Part shown: positions 12,896 through 24,190 of the stretch, piece after piece
How the letters are laid out: every line of letters starts with the position of its first letter
Position numbering within the stretch: position 1 is the stretch's first letter
Source: Dasypus novemcinctus
Taxonomy: Eukaryota > Chordata > Mammalia > Cingulata > Dasypodidae
DNA: 64,000 nucleotides
Assembly: GCF_030445035.2 (NCBI RefSeq)
Contig: NC_080683.1
Span: 90,605,675-90,669,674, forward strand
Direction: 5' to 3'
Notes under the pieces: generated by a model
Databases searched by the model: none
Seen by the model: only the letters and a program-made list of their open reading frames with translations
What the model was told of the DNA's origin: nothing
Translations under genes and position numbers: made by a program

Positions 12896-13209
12896 GCATA
12901 TATTTATTTCGTGTTTTAGTATCTTCCAGGTACCAGGACTGTGGTAAGTCCTAAGAAGAATATTTTCCACATTCAACTCCCTAAATTGTTAAAAATTTCT
13001 GCCATAACTTACAAAGGTATAAATGATGCTGCCAGATAAGAGGAATTAGAAGCAGATAAGAGAGATTAGTTCTGGCAAAGGAGAGGGAGGGGCACATGTG
13101 GAGGCCGGAAACTCCCGAAAGGCCACATACTTGCTCAGGGTGGGCCACCGCTCTGGCTCTGGACTTCCCTGCAGCCAACAGGAAACGGCAAAGTTGAACA
13201 AGACGAGAT

Positions 13210-13545
13210 TTCCGACTTCTGGGAGCTCTGAGTCCAGTGGAGGAAACAGATGTGTAAACAAACAATTACAGTGCAATGCAAGGAATGCGCAAGTGGAAGT
13301 CCTCTGGGGCAGGCTTTGCTGAGGAAGCCATATTGGAGGGGGTCTTCAGGGGTGGACAGGGTTGCAGAGACTGTCCAGGACAGGGAACAGCCCAGCACGC
13401 ACAGAGGCCTGGAGGCCGGGTGGCCCTGCTGTCAGTGTGGAAAATGCGGGACGATTTGCTGGAGTCGGATCAGAGAGCTTGTGGAAGGCATAGAGGTGCT
13501 TGGTGCATATCTTTTCCAGTGAAATAAGACGGGGTTCATGATAAG
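13210..13545 (-). repeat. LINE2 fragment
   Basis: 'gagtccagtggaggaaacag', 'gtgtaaacaaacaattacag' and 'aatgcaaggaatgcgcaag' match the reverse complement of an L2 3' region (the part read as 'gagctcacagtctagtgggg' and onward). The several overlapping short open frames here are incidental to the moderate GC content. Confidence 0.4.
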
Positions 13546-13740
13546 TGCAGCACCACTGCAAGAACAATAAACAAAGAGCCTCAGAGAAACCAGAGTGATG
13601 TGAAGAGATCAGCCAAATTAGCAAAGGAAGAAAGAAAGGGAAACCTTATAACACTGCTGTTGTTAATATCTGTCCATTTCAATTTCTGTTTCTCAGGAAT
13701 CTGTTTGGAAGGAGAAGGTTTTAAACTCAGGAGAGTTGCT

Positions 13741-13859
13741 TTTTTTTTTATAATTTTTGTTTATTTATTCATTTTTTGAGATGATGGGGCCAGGGATTGA
13801 ACCCCGGACCTGGTTTGTGGGAAGCCAGAACATAACCACTGAGCCACATCAGCTCCCCT
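13741..13859 (-). repeat. DAS SINE, short copy
   Basis: The plus strand shows a T-rich tail, then 'ggccagggattgaacccc' (the complement of the Pol III B box), then 'ccactgagccacatcagctc' (the complement of the tRNA-like 5' head). It is therefore a short tRNA-like SINE on the minus strand. Confidence 0.85.
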
Positions 13860-14814
13860 AGAAGAGTCCTAAAACAGCATCTGAAAGCAGTGAATTGACA
13901 GGTTAGAATTTTGGAATTGTGTGGAAACATTGAAATTGTGAAACTCCGCGCTCATTTTATTTCTGGGGAAACGAAGATTGAACAAATTGCCAAAATACCT
14001 GCTTAATGGTAAGCTGTGGTAAGACCCAAGCATTCCTAAATTTTCATGCTTAATCTCTTTCAGCTTGACCATGTTGATTCTCCCACCCCAGTAGCCATGT
14101 TTTAAGGTCTGATATAGAACTTCAAAAATGAAAGCGTGAACTTCAAAAACAGAGCCAGGAATAGGCGGGAGTGGGGACTCCATCCCTGGGGCGCATGCCA
14201 ATTCCCAGGGCCCAAAGTATCTGTTGCAAGATATGAGAGGTTATTAAATACATGAAGAATCTATTGAGGTAGTTGTATACTTGAAAGTACAGGAAACTAT
14301 AATTAGGTTCGTTAACTTTTTTTTCACAATTCTTCCAGCTTGCCGTAAACGTATCTTCACGTCTATAGGTACCTGACCAAGAATAACTCATTTTCAACTA
14401 AGAATATGAATTCCTGAAATTTAAGGAATTTTTGCAAATTGTATTACAGTTGCCTCATCAGCTTAAATTCTTCACTTTCTTGGCTGGCTGATTTTTTAGC
14501 AGTGTGTACTAACACCACAATGTGGGCTCTTTCCAGCTAGCTCTCAATCAGGTGGTTCAGTCTCAATGGACATACATTATAGAGCATTGAGACAGCTTCA
14601 TATTCAAAGAAACTCTTTGACGAAATCTTTTAAGCAAAGCAAAATAGGTCCTATAAAAATAAATAATTACCTCCCCATTGTACTCCTTTGAAAGCTCTGT
14701 TTACATGCTGTGCATTGTTTGGTTGTGTTCTGAAAGGGATCTCCTGTGTCATTGTACAAGCTTACTGGATTTTTCTGGTGTGAATTATTTCCTGATGAGA
14801 ATGATTTGCACGTA

Positions 14815-15000
14815 CTCACTTTTTTAAAAAAATTGTGTAACATATATAAATAACACAAAATGTGCCAAGCCAGTGGGTTAATTACTTTTGCAATGTTGTA
14901 CTACCATCACCACCTGCCATTACTAGAACTTGCTATCGCCCCACACAGAAGACTCCTTAGCTATCATGCAACAACTCCCCATGCACCTAGTCACTTTTGT
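14815..15000 (-). repeat. LINE-1 3' UTR fragment (L1M type)
   Basis: 'ttacttttgcaatgttgtac', 'taccatcaccacctgccatt' and 'caacaactccccatg' are the reverse complement of a widespread mammalian L1 3' region. It is diverged and truncated. Confidence 0.6.
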
Positions 15001-15419
15001 GGCATGACCAGTGATTCAGATTTAACAGCACTGGCTTCTCTGGGTCCAGCGGCACAAAAGCCCTTGCTGCTCAGAGGACTATCTCCCTAATCCCAGGACT
15101 GAAATCACTTCTATTCATCTTGGTGAGCCCCAGTGCCTTAGTACTTGACTTGAGAAGCACTCAAGGAAAATTTGGTGCATAAACTGAAGACTAAATGTTC
15201 AGGATGGGAGCTTATCTTTTGCAACCCCCAATTTCCTTCACTCCACTCCATCTTCAGCGGCATTTCTCCTTGATTATACAATGCGCATAGCTGTCCAAAG
15301 CTTCCACTTTGTTTTCTACCCTTATTAACTTTAAAGCACTATATGTTACTATTATTAGCACTATTAACATATACTACTTTATGCATTAAAATGTCCTTTG
15401 TTTGAGCAGGTTAGTATAG

Positions 15420-15858
15420 TGAAAGGGGGAAGGCAGACAACATGGCCATGAGACCCTGCCCAGAAACCACCTGAAAGATCTCGGGAGATCCCAGCCATGA
15501 GCATCCCATTTGAAACAAGAGTGAAAACCGCAGATACCCTCAAAAGTCCTCACCATTCATCCCCTGAGAAATGACAGGTGGGACAACCAGTCAGAACAGC
15601 GAACAGCTGGGGCCCTTCCCCAACATTATGAAAGGGGACGAGGAGAGACTTTAAGAAGCCCTGACCTGGGGCCACAGGCATGCAACTCACCCTGCAATGT
15701 GCCTGCATCCATGCCTCGGACCGGGCACTTTTCTCGTTTTCTTGTTGCCTAATAAACGCTCTACTTCCTTGCCTACCTTATGACTTGGCCTGAAATTATT
15801 TTATGTGACATAAGTCAGGAACCCTGAAGGCCAGAAACCAGAGCCATCCAGTGCAACA
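15420..15858 (+). mobile_element. Endogenous retrovirus solo LTR (gammaretrovirus-like)
   Basis: A block of about 440 bp begins TGAAAGGGGG and ends GCAACA, so it has TG...CA ends. An AATAAA lies at 15751-15756, about 100 bp before the 3' end, followed by a pyrimidine-rich R/U5-like stretch. No second copy or internal retroviral sequence lies within several kb, so it looks like a solo LTR. GTAT occurs just inside the left flank (15414-15417) and directly after the right end (15859-15862). It is not exactly adjacent on the left, so the duplication is uncertain. This is a fossil with no coding capacity. Confidence 0.55.
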
Positions 15859-16089
15859 GTATGATCTCATTGGCTGCACAAAACAAGCAAGGGTTGTTAC
15901 TGGAATTTAAGAAACCAAGACTCATGCAGCCTAAATGACCTGACAGGTAGCATATATATCAAGTGTCAAAGGTGTTTCCAAGCCCCCATTGCCCTTTGTC
16001 CTGCGAACAGTGTCTACATTCTACCAGAGTAGTTCTCATTCCACACCCTTCTGTCCTGCAGATTAAAATATCCATAGCTTATCTAAATT

Positions 16090-16330
16090 ACTCTGGAGTC
16101 TCTTAAAAACTTAGTTTCAAATCCAATCTCTACCACCTACAAAGTCACTCAGCCTGCCTGAATCTCATTAGTCTCACCTGTGAAATTGGGATTATGTGTA
16201 ATTTCTTTTTACAATGTGCATGTATTCATGCACCATCTGTCCAATTACAAACATTTTAAAACAAATATAAGTAAAGTGGCAGTTGAGACGGCATAGGTAA
16301 AATACCTGATACAGAACTGACCCCAAATGG
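16090..16330 (+). repeat. MIR SINE
   Basis: The order 'gtttcaaatccaatctctac', 'ctcattagtctcacctgtga' and 'aattgggattatgtgtaat' follows MIR. The 3' half is more diverged and ends near 'aaaatacctgatacagaactg'. Confidence 0.55.
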
Positions 16331-17104
16331 TTGTTCTCCAACCCTCCCCTGGGCAGTTAATTAACTAATTAACAAGACTGATAGGTTTCATCATGATATA
16401 TTTGCTGTAAAAAGATGTCCATAACTCAGTGGCTTTCTACATGATGGAATGTGTGCAAAATATACTCGTGGATATTTCCTCCTACCCACCTTCCCCACCT
16501 GCTGGGAGAGGGGGAGTCAGGGAGCTACAGGGCTCCCCGGCACATGGGGGAGGGGAGGTAGGGGGGGTTGGGGATGCGCTGGGCTAAGGCTGATCTTGGG
16601 CAAAAATAGCAAAGTAGAGTGAGTTGGCCTTTCGTGTCCTCTCATTTCCTTCTCACATTTGGGTTTTTCCTCTCCACTCAACCCACCCACTTTCCTAGAT
16701 TCTATATTTTGGCATCCCCTTTCAAACTAATTATTATAGATTTGTTTATTTTCAAGGCTAATAATTCCATTGCATTAATTATCCCCTGTGCCAAAATAAA
16801 TTTATCCTTGGCCACAAATAATTTTTATGACTTATGATTATAGTTACAGAGCTTCATGGCTCATTATCTTTCAGAAGAAATATGTCCCCAAATAATTCAG
16901 GAATGTGCTATAGCTTTTCCTTAACATAGATAATGATTCTAGTATCTCTACCCTGAATGGTATTCAGGAAGCCCTACTCTTCGATATCCTTGGGCCAGAA
17001 ATTTTACTGATACTTCTATGACATTATGATTTCCATTAAATAACAAGGCCACCCATCTTTGAGAGAACACAGAGACACATAAACACACAACTGTGAGCAT
17101 GCGC

Positions 17105-17122
17105 ACGCACACACACACATTA
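17105..17122. repeat. (CA)n microsatellite
   Basis: A short CA-rich run within 'cgcacgcacacacacacat'. Confidence 0.7.
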
Positions 17123-17318
17123 ACTCTGAAATAAGACTTCTTCCTTCCTCTTTAATTGGCAAGATATATTTCCCAAAGTGGAAAGTGGGAGGAGAGAAAG
17201 TATACTTTTTTCATTTGGTTGTTTTTTTAGTGACCATCCAATGAACCATTCCTTTGTTGAGACAATGCAAAGTTATGTCTACTGCTATCTGAATATCTTA
17301 TAGCTACACTTCATAGTT

Positions 17319-17331
17319 TGGGTATTTTTTT
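17319..17331. repeat. Target-site duplication of U6 copy, left
   Basis: tgggtattttttt, identical to 17437-17449 on the other side of the U6 copy. On the minus strand it begins AAAAAAA, in keeping with LINE-1 endonuclease preference. Confidence 0.9.
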
Positions 17332-17436
17332 GAAAATGGAACACTTCACAAATTTTCATGTCATCCTTGCATAGGTGCCATGCTAATCTTCTCTGTATTG
17401 TTCCAATCTAGTATATGTGCTGCTGAAGTGAGCACA
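17332..17436 (-). pseudogene. U6 snRNA retropseudogene
   Basis: The minus strand, read from 17435 downward, follows vertebrate U6 snRNA: the start gtgctcacttcagcagcaca, then 'tatactagattggaacaat', 'acagagaagattagcatgg', the telestem-loop region and the 3' 'tgttcca'. About 105 of the usual 107 nt are present, with a handful of substitutions, mostly C-to-T-like changes. A perfect 13-bp direct repeat, tgggtattttttt, flanks it at 17319-17331 and 17437-17449, as expected for LINE-1-mediated insertion. No proximal sequence element or TATA box is evident upstream (beyond 17436 on the plus strand). It is therefore a dead copy of spliceosomal U6, not an active gene. Confidence 0.92.
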
Positions 17437-17449
17437 TGGGTATTTTTTT
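17437..17449. repeat. Target-site duplication of U6 copy, right
   Basis: tgggtattttttt, identical to 17319-17331. Confidence 0.9.
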
Positions 17450-17492
17450 ATACACGTTACCTGAGGAGAACTTATCCATATCTAAGAAGGGA

Positions 17493-17516
17493 TATTGATA
17501 TATATATATATCAATA
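17493..17516. repeat. 24-bp perfect palindrome on a TA repeat
   Basis: tattgata, five TA units, then tcaata: the whole 24 bp equals its own reverse complement. It is an interrupted (TA)n microsatellite that could extrude as a hairpin. No function is suggested. Confidence 0.8.
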
Positions 17517-17584
17517 ACTTGCTGTCAACCTTGAAGATTATGGTTTAGCTTTAGTTAGTAGATTCCCTATTGATACTTTCCTTT

Positions 17585-18240
17585 CCTCCTGGTGCTTAAA
17601 TACATAAACAAATAGCCTTCAAGTTATCCTCGACTTCTCTTTGTCTCTCACTCACCATTTCCAATCTATTAACAAATCCTCTTGACTGTTCCTTCAAAGT
17701 ATTCCAGTCTATGCCTACTTCTTCCTACCCTGCCACTGCCACCTTGGTGCAAGTCACCCTCATCAGATCATGTTGCCCTGTTTTTGATCATCTTATGTCT
17801 CCACGGCACTCTGATGAAAGCCAAAATACTTAAAGTGACTTTAAATACCTATAGGATCCACCCTCCAAACTGGAAGACCTCAATCCCCTTCCACTCTCCC
17901 CCTTTTTCACTCAATTCCAGACAAACTGATCTCTAAGTTGTTCTTCACACCCCAGGACACAATCACCTCAGGCCCTTTGCACTTTGCTTCTTTTCCCTGG
18001 AATGTCTTCAAATATTTGCCGGGCTTGTTCCCTCACTTCCTTAGGGCTCTCTGTTCAAATGTCTGGTCTTCTATGACCAGTCCTCCCCCTTACCTAATTA
18101 ATTTTCTCATAGATCTTATCAGTACCTGGCATATAATATATGTACTTGTTCATTTGTTTATCTTCTCTCACCACTAGAACTTTAGCTCTATGATAGTGAG
18201 GAGTTTGCCTTGTTCATAGTTATATCTCCAATGTGTAGTT
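17585..18240 (+). repeat. LINE2 (L2) 3' end, long copy
   Basis: It follows the L2 3' region over more than 600 bp. Landmarks are 'tcctcgacttctctttgtct', 'gccactgccaccttggtgca', 'tcagatcatgttgccctg', 'tcaggccctttgcactttgc', 'tccctggaatgtcttc', 'agaactttagctctatg' and 'aggagtttgccttgttcat'. The order and orientation place its 3' end near 18240. The three open frames of about 60-85 codons in this stretch are incidental. Confidence 0.75.
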
Positions 18241-18249
18241 ATAGTTTAT

Positions 18250-21180
18250 ATCATAGGTTTGTTGTTGTTGTTGTTTAAAATCAACTTTGAAGCAAGCTTT
18301 TTAAACATAATTGACACCAAATTTTGGTGTCTACAATTTTCTTTTATCAGTTTTGAACTTCCTTCATCTCCACTACCAACTTCTCTTTTAGGGTTCAACG
18401 TCTCCAGATATAGTAGCCCTTTAGCCAGTTTATTTGTTCTGTTTCTCTCAGATGTTTTGTGAAACTTTATTATACACCACACAGCCTCACACAAAGACAG
18501 TATCTGGGGCTAGACCAAGAGGCATGTTTTCAAATTGCCTTCCTTTCTTACTCATCGCCACACTGCCTGAGTAAAGTCAATTTTGCTTTTCATTCCAAGA
18601 AGAAGAAAATCTCTAAAGAAGAAACCATTTCTTTGTTTTCTCTATTAGGAAGAAGTGAAAAGAAACAACTATCTCCCCATCAAGGTCTCCATTTGTTGAA
18701 ATTGTTCTGCAGAAAGAAAATTTAGGAATTTTTAAAAGCACCTTCTCAAAATTTGTTTTCACTTGAGAGAAAATAAAAAGGTCCTCCAGATACCTTTCAT
18801 TGTCTTGCTCATCATTCAGTCTTTCTCATTTCATCTCATCATTGCTCTGAAATGAAACAAGCTTATATTAAAGACATGCCACTGATCTAACCCAAAAAAA
18901 CCTTTATAGAGAGGATTTCTTCGTGTGTTCTCTCATTAGATAAATGTTCAGAGAATAAATGTTCAGGTCATTTAGGCTTAGCTGAAATCAACATATTGGG
19001 CAAGCAATGAATCTAATTGTTATGCTAGCTCCATGTCAGCAAAATAACAGATGTACACAATAATGGAGAAAGAAAAAAAGTTGCTTTCGGATTGTTAGAG
19101 CAGGTGCTAATGAAAAAAAAATCACATGGAACTTTCTCAAGTGTGCTTGGAAACGGTTGGAATTGAGCCAGGAGGAAAGTTTTCTTTCAATCCCTTGGAC
19201 ATCCAGTTGTGGGCTGGGATTAGACCCCTGAACAGCTGAGGCAACGAGGACACTGACACCTTGTCACTTCTTCAGCCCTTTATTCCACACCCGCCTTCCA
19301 ACAAAAGAAGCAGAGATTGCCCTCCCCCAACTAGGCGCACACATGCTCGCACGCATACACAGAGTCCAGCTGCCTGATAGGGCTTTCAGAGAATGCTAGA
19401 CACCTTTGTGTCACAGTCTGCCGTGAAGGCAAGTTACCATGGTTCTTGCGCTACATTGTGTTCAGCACATCAGGGAATGGAAATCAGTGCACATGTGCTA
19501 AAAGGCCCTTTGGGAAAGACCAGTGGAGCTGCGTGGGGGACACAATGGCAGGCTTTGTTGCTGAAAAAGGATTTGGTCTGGCAAGCAACAGCAATCCTGC
19601 TGGACCCAGAGTTTGACTGCAAGGGCAGTATGGGAAAGCCGTGCATAGAAGTCACAGAACACCCTCATTAGGAAAAGTAGAGCATTTAGCATAATTAAAA
19701 GTCATCCAGAAGACATCAGGTAAGGCCTGCTGTTTTTAATTAATTGTTTCTCTGATCCTGTGACTTTACAAGGGGTGCCTCTCTGTCCCATAGAGGTTTA
19801 GGATTACTCCCAAAACACAAGCCCATAAGATGGGGGCAAAACAGAGCATATGTGGAAGTCTGATAAAGGCAAAAGAGGAAAAAGAGAGGGAGTGTGAGAA
19901 GGAATTAAAAGTGATAAACAGTCACCCATTTTCAGTGCACTAAAATAATCCTCTTCTCTTTGCATGCTCTGTGTCTTAACATCCTCACATCCAAAATACA
20001 ACTCCTCAGTGACTGCATCCTGCCTTGATATATAAATTATTTGGGGAAAAAATTCCCACAGAGTCAAGGTTAACAGAAAACAGCTGGAAAATAAACTATG
20101 CACCATATGTCATTGATTTCCCCAAGAACATAGATTTTTTTAACTCCATTTTGAAGAGTCATCAGAATCAGCAGGATGAACCAAGAACTTTATATGGTTT
20201 CCATGTCCATGAAAATAAATGTGATGAGGACTACATAACTGAGTTGATTAGGCAAAGAGGAAGAGAATTAAGCTGCACAAGAAATCCTCTCTATCATGCT
20301 TTTCTCTTTCTCAATTATAAAATCCCAAGCCTAAGCTACCTAAGTAATCGTTCCAACTCTCTGCTTATCTCGTGCATAGCTTACAGATGGAGAAAAAGCA
20401 CATTTTAAAGAATGCTTTATTTATTTATAACATAAAGTACATTGTATATAGCAGTATCTACACATTTTTTAAAAGGTAGTTATAGAGAATGTTAGAAAGG
20501 AAAAAATCAGCATTGACTCACTGCCTAAATCAAAATAAGGGTTTTGAAAAAGTTCTATTTTCTTCTCCTTTTCTTAAATTGTTTCAATTGTCCTGTATAA
20601 ATTTGTATTGGCCTTTTCTCACTTAACATAATATATCACAAATGTTTTCAAAACCATGTCATGGCAGTCTATCGGACATTCCATACTTATCCATAGAGTG
20701 TCTGAATATTATGCCACTTTGTTTCAGAAGCCATGGCGTTTTCACCAGGCCCAGCCCCCTCCCTAATTGTGTGCGCGCCCCCCTGCGCTCGCACGTCCTG
20801 GGCTCCCTGCCACGTGGACCTGCTGCCACGGGCTGAATCAAGGCGGGGCTGATGTTTTCAACACAGACGCTGAATGTTCTATTATAACTCATCAAATCTG
20901 TCCGATTTTCTTTCAGGAATTATTGAAGGTTAGCGCTGGTGTTGGTGGAGTGATGAGGGAGCCGAGAGAAAACCACAGAAAAAAACAATAAAACAGAAAC
21001 CATGAGGCAAGAGAATGCGTGAGGTAAAAAGTGGAGTAGGAAGAAACAGTGGTTCTTAGAGATTAAGCTGAGTCATCTTAATGTATAAACCACCAACAGA
21101 GCAAACAGCTTTAAAAAAAAAACAAAAAACCAACACAAACACACATACACAAATAATGTGTGGAGGTATATGAAATCCTC
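18250..21180. other. Unassigned DNA
   Basis: No confident repeat or gene. It contains one of the longer non-repeat open frames (20025-20408, plus, 127 codons), which has no recognisable domain and is probably chance. The region 20560-20720 may be an old LINE-1 scrap, and 20740-20840 is a small GC- and CpG-richer patch. Confidence 0.35.
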
Positions 21181-21184
21181 CAGA

Positions 21185-21400
21185 GTAACAGCTAACGTTT
21201 AAATGGCACTTATTGCATACCAGGCATTGTTCTGTGTTCCCTACATGTATTGCTTCATCTAACCCTCTCACCAATCCTATGGTGTAGATCCTACTTACTA
21301 TCAGACCAGTTTTTGAAAAGGGAAAAATCCAGGAGCAAACTTACTAAGTGGCATGCCAAAGTCACACATGGCATAGATGAGGATGCCACAGTGCTGATGC
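21185..21400 (-). repeat. MIR SINE
   Basis: Reverse-complement MIR: 'cttattgcataccaggcatt', 'taaccctctcaccaatccta', 'tggtgtagatcctacttac', then a diverged 'actaagtggcatgccaaagt' section. Confidence 0.65.
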
Positions 21401-21654
21401 AGCAGGCTCAGTCCAGGGCCCAAAACTTAGCCATTCCACGTATGTCTCCTTGTGACTTCAGTTCCCTCCGTAGCCTGCAGAGATGATTTCCTGTTCTTCT
21501 ATACTTTCACTTTTGCACCTCAACACCTGTATGTGTTTCGAAAGAGCCTCACTCGTATTCTTAAACATACACACAAACACACACACTTATACACACATAT
21601 CTCAGTATGCTGTGCGTGTCTCTGGGTATAAATTCTAATAATCCTGTGGCTGTG

Positions 21655-21895
21655 ACTGCAATCACATACCATAGAAACAGAAAGTAGATAAATGGTTGCC
21701 AGGGGCTGGAAGTTGGGGGAATGGGAAGTGATTACTAATTGGTTATCGGTTACTTTTGGCGGTGATAAAAATATTATAAAATTAGATAGTGGTGATGATC
21801 ACATGACTTGGTGAATGTACTAAAAATCACATTGTACATGTTAAAAGATTTGAATTTCATGTATGTGAAATAAATCTAAATAAAGCTATTTTTTT
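21655..21895 (+). repeat. LINE-1 3' end (L1M type)
   Basis: 'aaatggttgccaggggctgg', 'agatagtggtgatgatcaca', 'ggtgaatgtactaaaaatca' and 'ttgtacatgttaaaagattt', followed by an AT-rich tail, match the 3' UTR and end of older mammalian LINE-1 subfamilies. Confidence 0.7.
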
Positions 21896-22769
21896 AAAGT
21901 CACACTATGAAACCATGTCATTGCTCACCGGTGCGTATTTTAACTAATCTCAGAGAACTTGAGAACATCTTAAAAGATCATCCATCAACCTTTGGGCAAC
22001 CAACTGCTCAATTCCTGGCAGAATTCTAAAATCCTATTAACTATCATTCTAAAATCCTATCAACAATAATGCCAAACATGATGTTTCTTTCATCCTAGCA
22101 AAACACTCTACAATGGGATGTTCACCGGGACAAACCCCATGATTTGGGTAAAAGGAAGGAAATAATTCTAGTCAAATTGATCTAAAATATTTACTAGATT
22201 TACAACATAATTTTTCACCATATCAATCCTGGTGAAATATATATATATATTTTTTAATCTAAGCAAGACGAATGAAGAAAACAAGGATAAACGGATTAAG
22301 CCTTTGGCTCTACCGACATGCTTTAGGGCTACTAGCTAAGAGCTCTAAAGGCAACTTGTATTTGGATCTTCAAGGAAGAGAGGACAAAAAGTTAAGTAAT
22401 GGTTCATTTCATGACCCCCCGAAAAAAACTGTTCTTTTTTACCTGAGATCCACTAAGACCCACTTCTATTCATGCGTATCCACAATGCAAATAATGAGAA
22501 ATATTTACTATATGGTTGTTGGAGAAACCCAAGAATATAAGACCCAGGGAAATAGTGAAGTCATTTTTTAGTGTTACCTTGTTCCAGCCACCCAAGCATA
22601 ACAAAGCCCTCTAAATTACTACATAACTGACTAACTTCTTGCATCACCTAGTTATCACTTACACAGAACTTTTATTGTGTGTTTATGTTAAGACCACAAG
22701 AGAGCATTAAGGAAATTTTCTTTAAAAAAAAAATTCACAATCTCACCACCCTACCAAACTATTTTTATT

Positions 22770-22953
22770 TTTTAATTTTTTTTAGGTACTAAGGCCTGGG
22801 GTTGAGCCAAGGGAAGCTGGCATGTCTGCTCCGCTGAGTTGGTTTTTTCATTTGTTTGCTTGTTGTAGGTTTTCAGGAGGCACTGGGGACCGAACCTGGG
22901 ACCTTCCATGTGGGAAGCAGGAGCTCTATGTTTGAGCCACATCCACTCCCCCA
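22770..22953 (-). repeat. DAS SINE
   Basis: On the plus strand the tail section is followed by 'cactggggaccgaacctggg' (complement of the B box) and 'gagccacatccactccc' (complement of the tRNA-like head). A more diverged tRNA-like unit lies upstream at about 22785-22835, which suggests a dimeric subfamily. Confidence 0.85.
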
Positions 22954-23099
22954 AACAATTTTTATTTTTTGTTCTCTTGTGGTTTTTCTCAATACACATA
23001 TTTTGCATAGTTGCAGTAATAGTGAATGTGCAATATCATTTGCTAATATCCTAAAATAATATAGCAAGAAACATCCTAGTGCTTAAGGGACTTTGGGGT

Positions 23100-23860
23100 T
23101 GGTTTTTTTTTTCCTTTTTTTAATCTTTTTTTAAAAAGATACATAAATTACACCAATGTTACATTAAAAAATATGAGGTTCCCGTATACCCCATTCCCCA
23201 CACCCCCTACTCCTATCACATCAACAACTTCTTTCATTAGTGTGGTACACTCATTGCTTTGGATGAGTACATTTTAGAGCATTGCTAAACAGTATGGATT
23301 ATTTTTTATGTTGTAGTTGACACTCTCTCCCAGCACATTCAGTGGGTTATGGCAGGATATATAATGTCCTGCATCTGTCCCTGCAATTTCTTTGAGGACA
23401 ACTCCAAGTCCCAAAAATGCCCAATATCACACCTCTTTTTCCCTCTCCCAGGTTCAGCAATTCCCGCGGCCACTGTCTCCACATCAATGATATAATTTCT
23501 TCCATTGCTAGTCATAAAAATTCTATATTAGAATACCAGTAAGTCCACTATAATCCATATTTTATTCCTCCATCCTGAAGACCCTGAGATGGTGATGTCC
23601 ACACCTCTAAATCGAAAAGGAGCTTAAATCCCACATGGCTGATGGATGGAATTCTCCTGCTTGTAGCTGTAGACTCTCTCGGTCCCCTGATGTGGTGGTT
23701 GACCATCCTCACCTTCCTGTTAGCTGATCTGTGTAAATCCAACAGGGTTACTGGCTTAAGGTGTTGTGGGGGGGGGGGGGGGGGCGGGCGGGGGGGAGGC
23801 GGCATTTGGCCCAGGGGGATCTTTGCTCCTATAGCTCAGAGGTGGCAGTCAAGATGTTGA
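23100..23860 (-). repeat. LINE-1 3' end, armadillo-type
   Basis: The block starts with a T-rich tail complement and runs through 'gaggttcccgtatacccc', 'catcaacaacttctttcatt', 'cagtgggttatggcaggata', 'ctgcatctgtccctgcaatt' and 'aagtccactataatccata'. This matches a LINE-1 3' region I associate with armadillo, in reverse orientation. At 23768-23796 it carries a G-run that may belong to the G-rich tract of the L1 3' UTR. The element is 5'-truncated and has no open reading frame of LINE type. Confidence 0.7.
23768..23804 (+). repeat. G-run, quadruplex-capable
   Basis: A run of 17 G, then C, three G, C, seven G and further GG steps. Sequence of this kind can form a G-quadruplex on the plus strand and is prone to length change and assembly error. 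Confidence 0.8.
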
Positions 23861-24114
23861 CCAAGGCAACAGTCATCTGAATGCTTTATGGGCTCAAAAT
23901 TCACTTCCAAAACGGCACATTCACATGCCTGTTGTTTGCAAGAAGCTGCAATTCCTCACCATGGGAACCACTTCTTTGGATTGTTTGAGTGTCCTTATGA
24001 CATGGCAGCTGGCTTCCCCCAGAGTGAGTAAGCCCAGGGAGCAAAGTGAAGCACAGCGTTCTCGATGACCTAGCCTCATCAGTTACACATCATCATTACA
24101 GTACACACTGGTTT

Positions 24115-24190
24115 TTATTTTATTTTCATTTTTTAAAATATTTTTATTGCCTTTTAAAAAAAAAAGACACATAGATCACACAAAACACAC
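24115..24190 (-). repeat. Possible LINE-1 tail fragment
   Basis: A T-rich section followed by 'gacacatagatcacac' resembles the extreme 3' end of the same LINE-1 type as at 23100-23860. It is only about 75 bp, so confidence is low. Confidence 0.35.

Noticed and set aside
20740-20850. GC- and CpG-rich patch as a possible CpG-island promoter
   Set aside because: It is only about 100 bp, with no transcription-start features and no adjacent gene.
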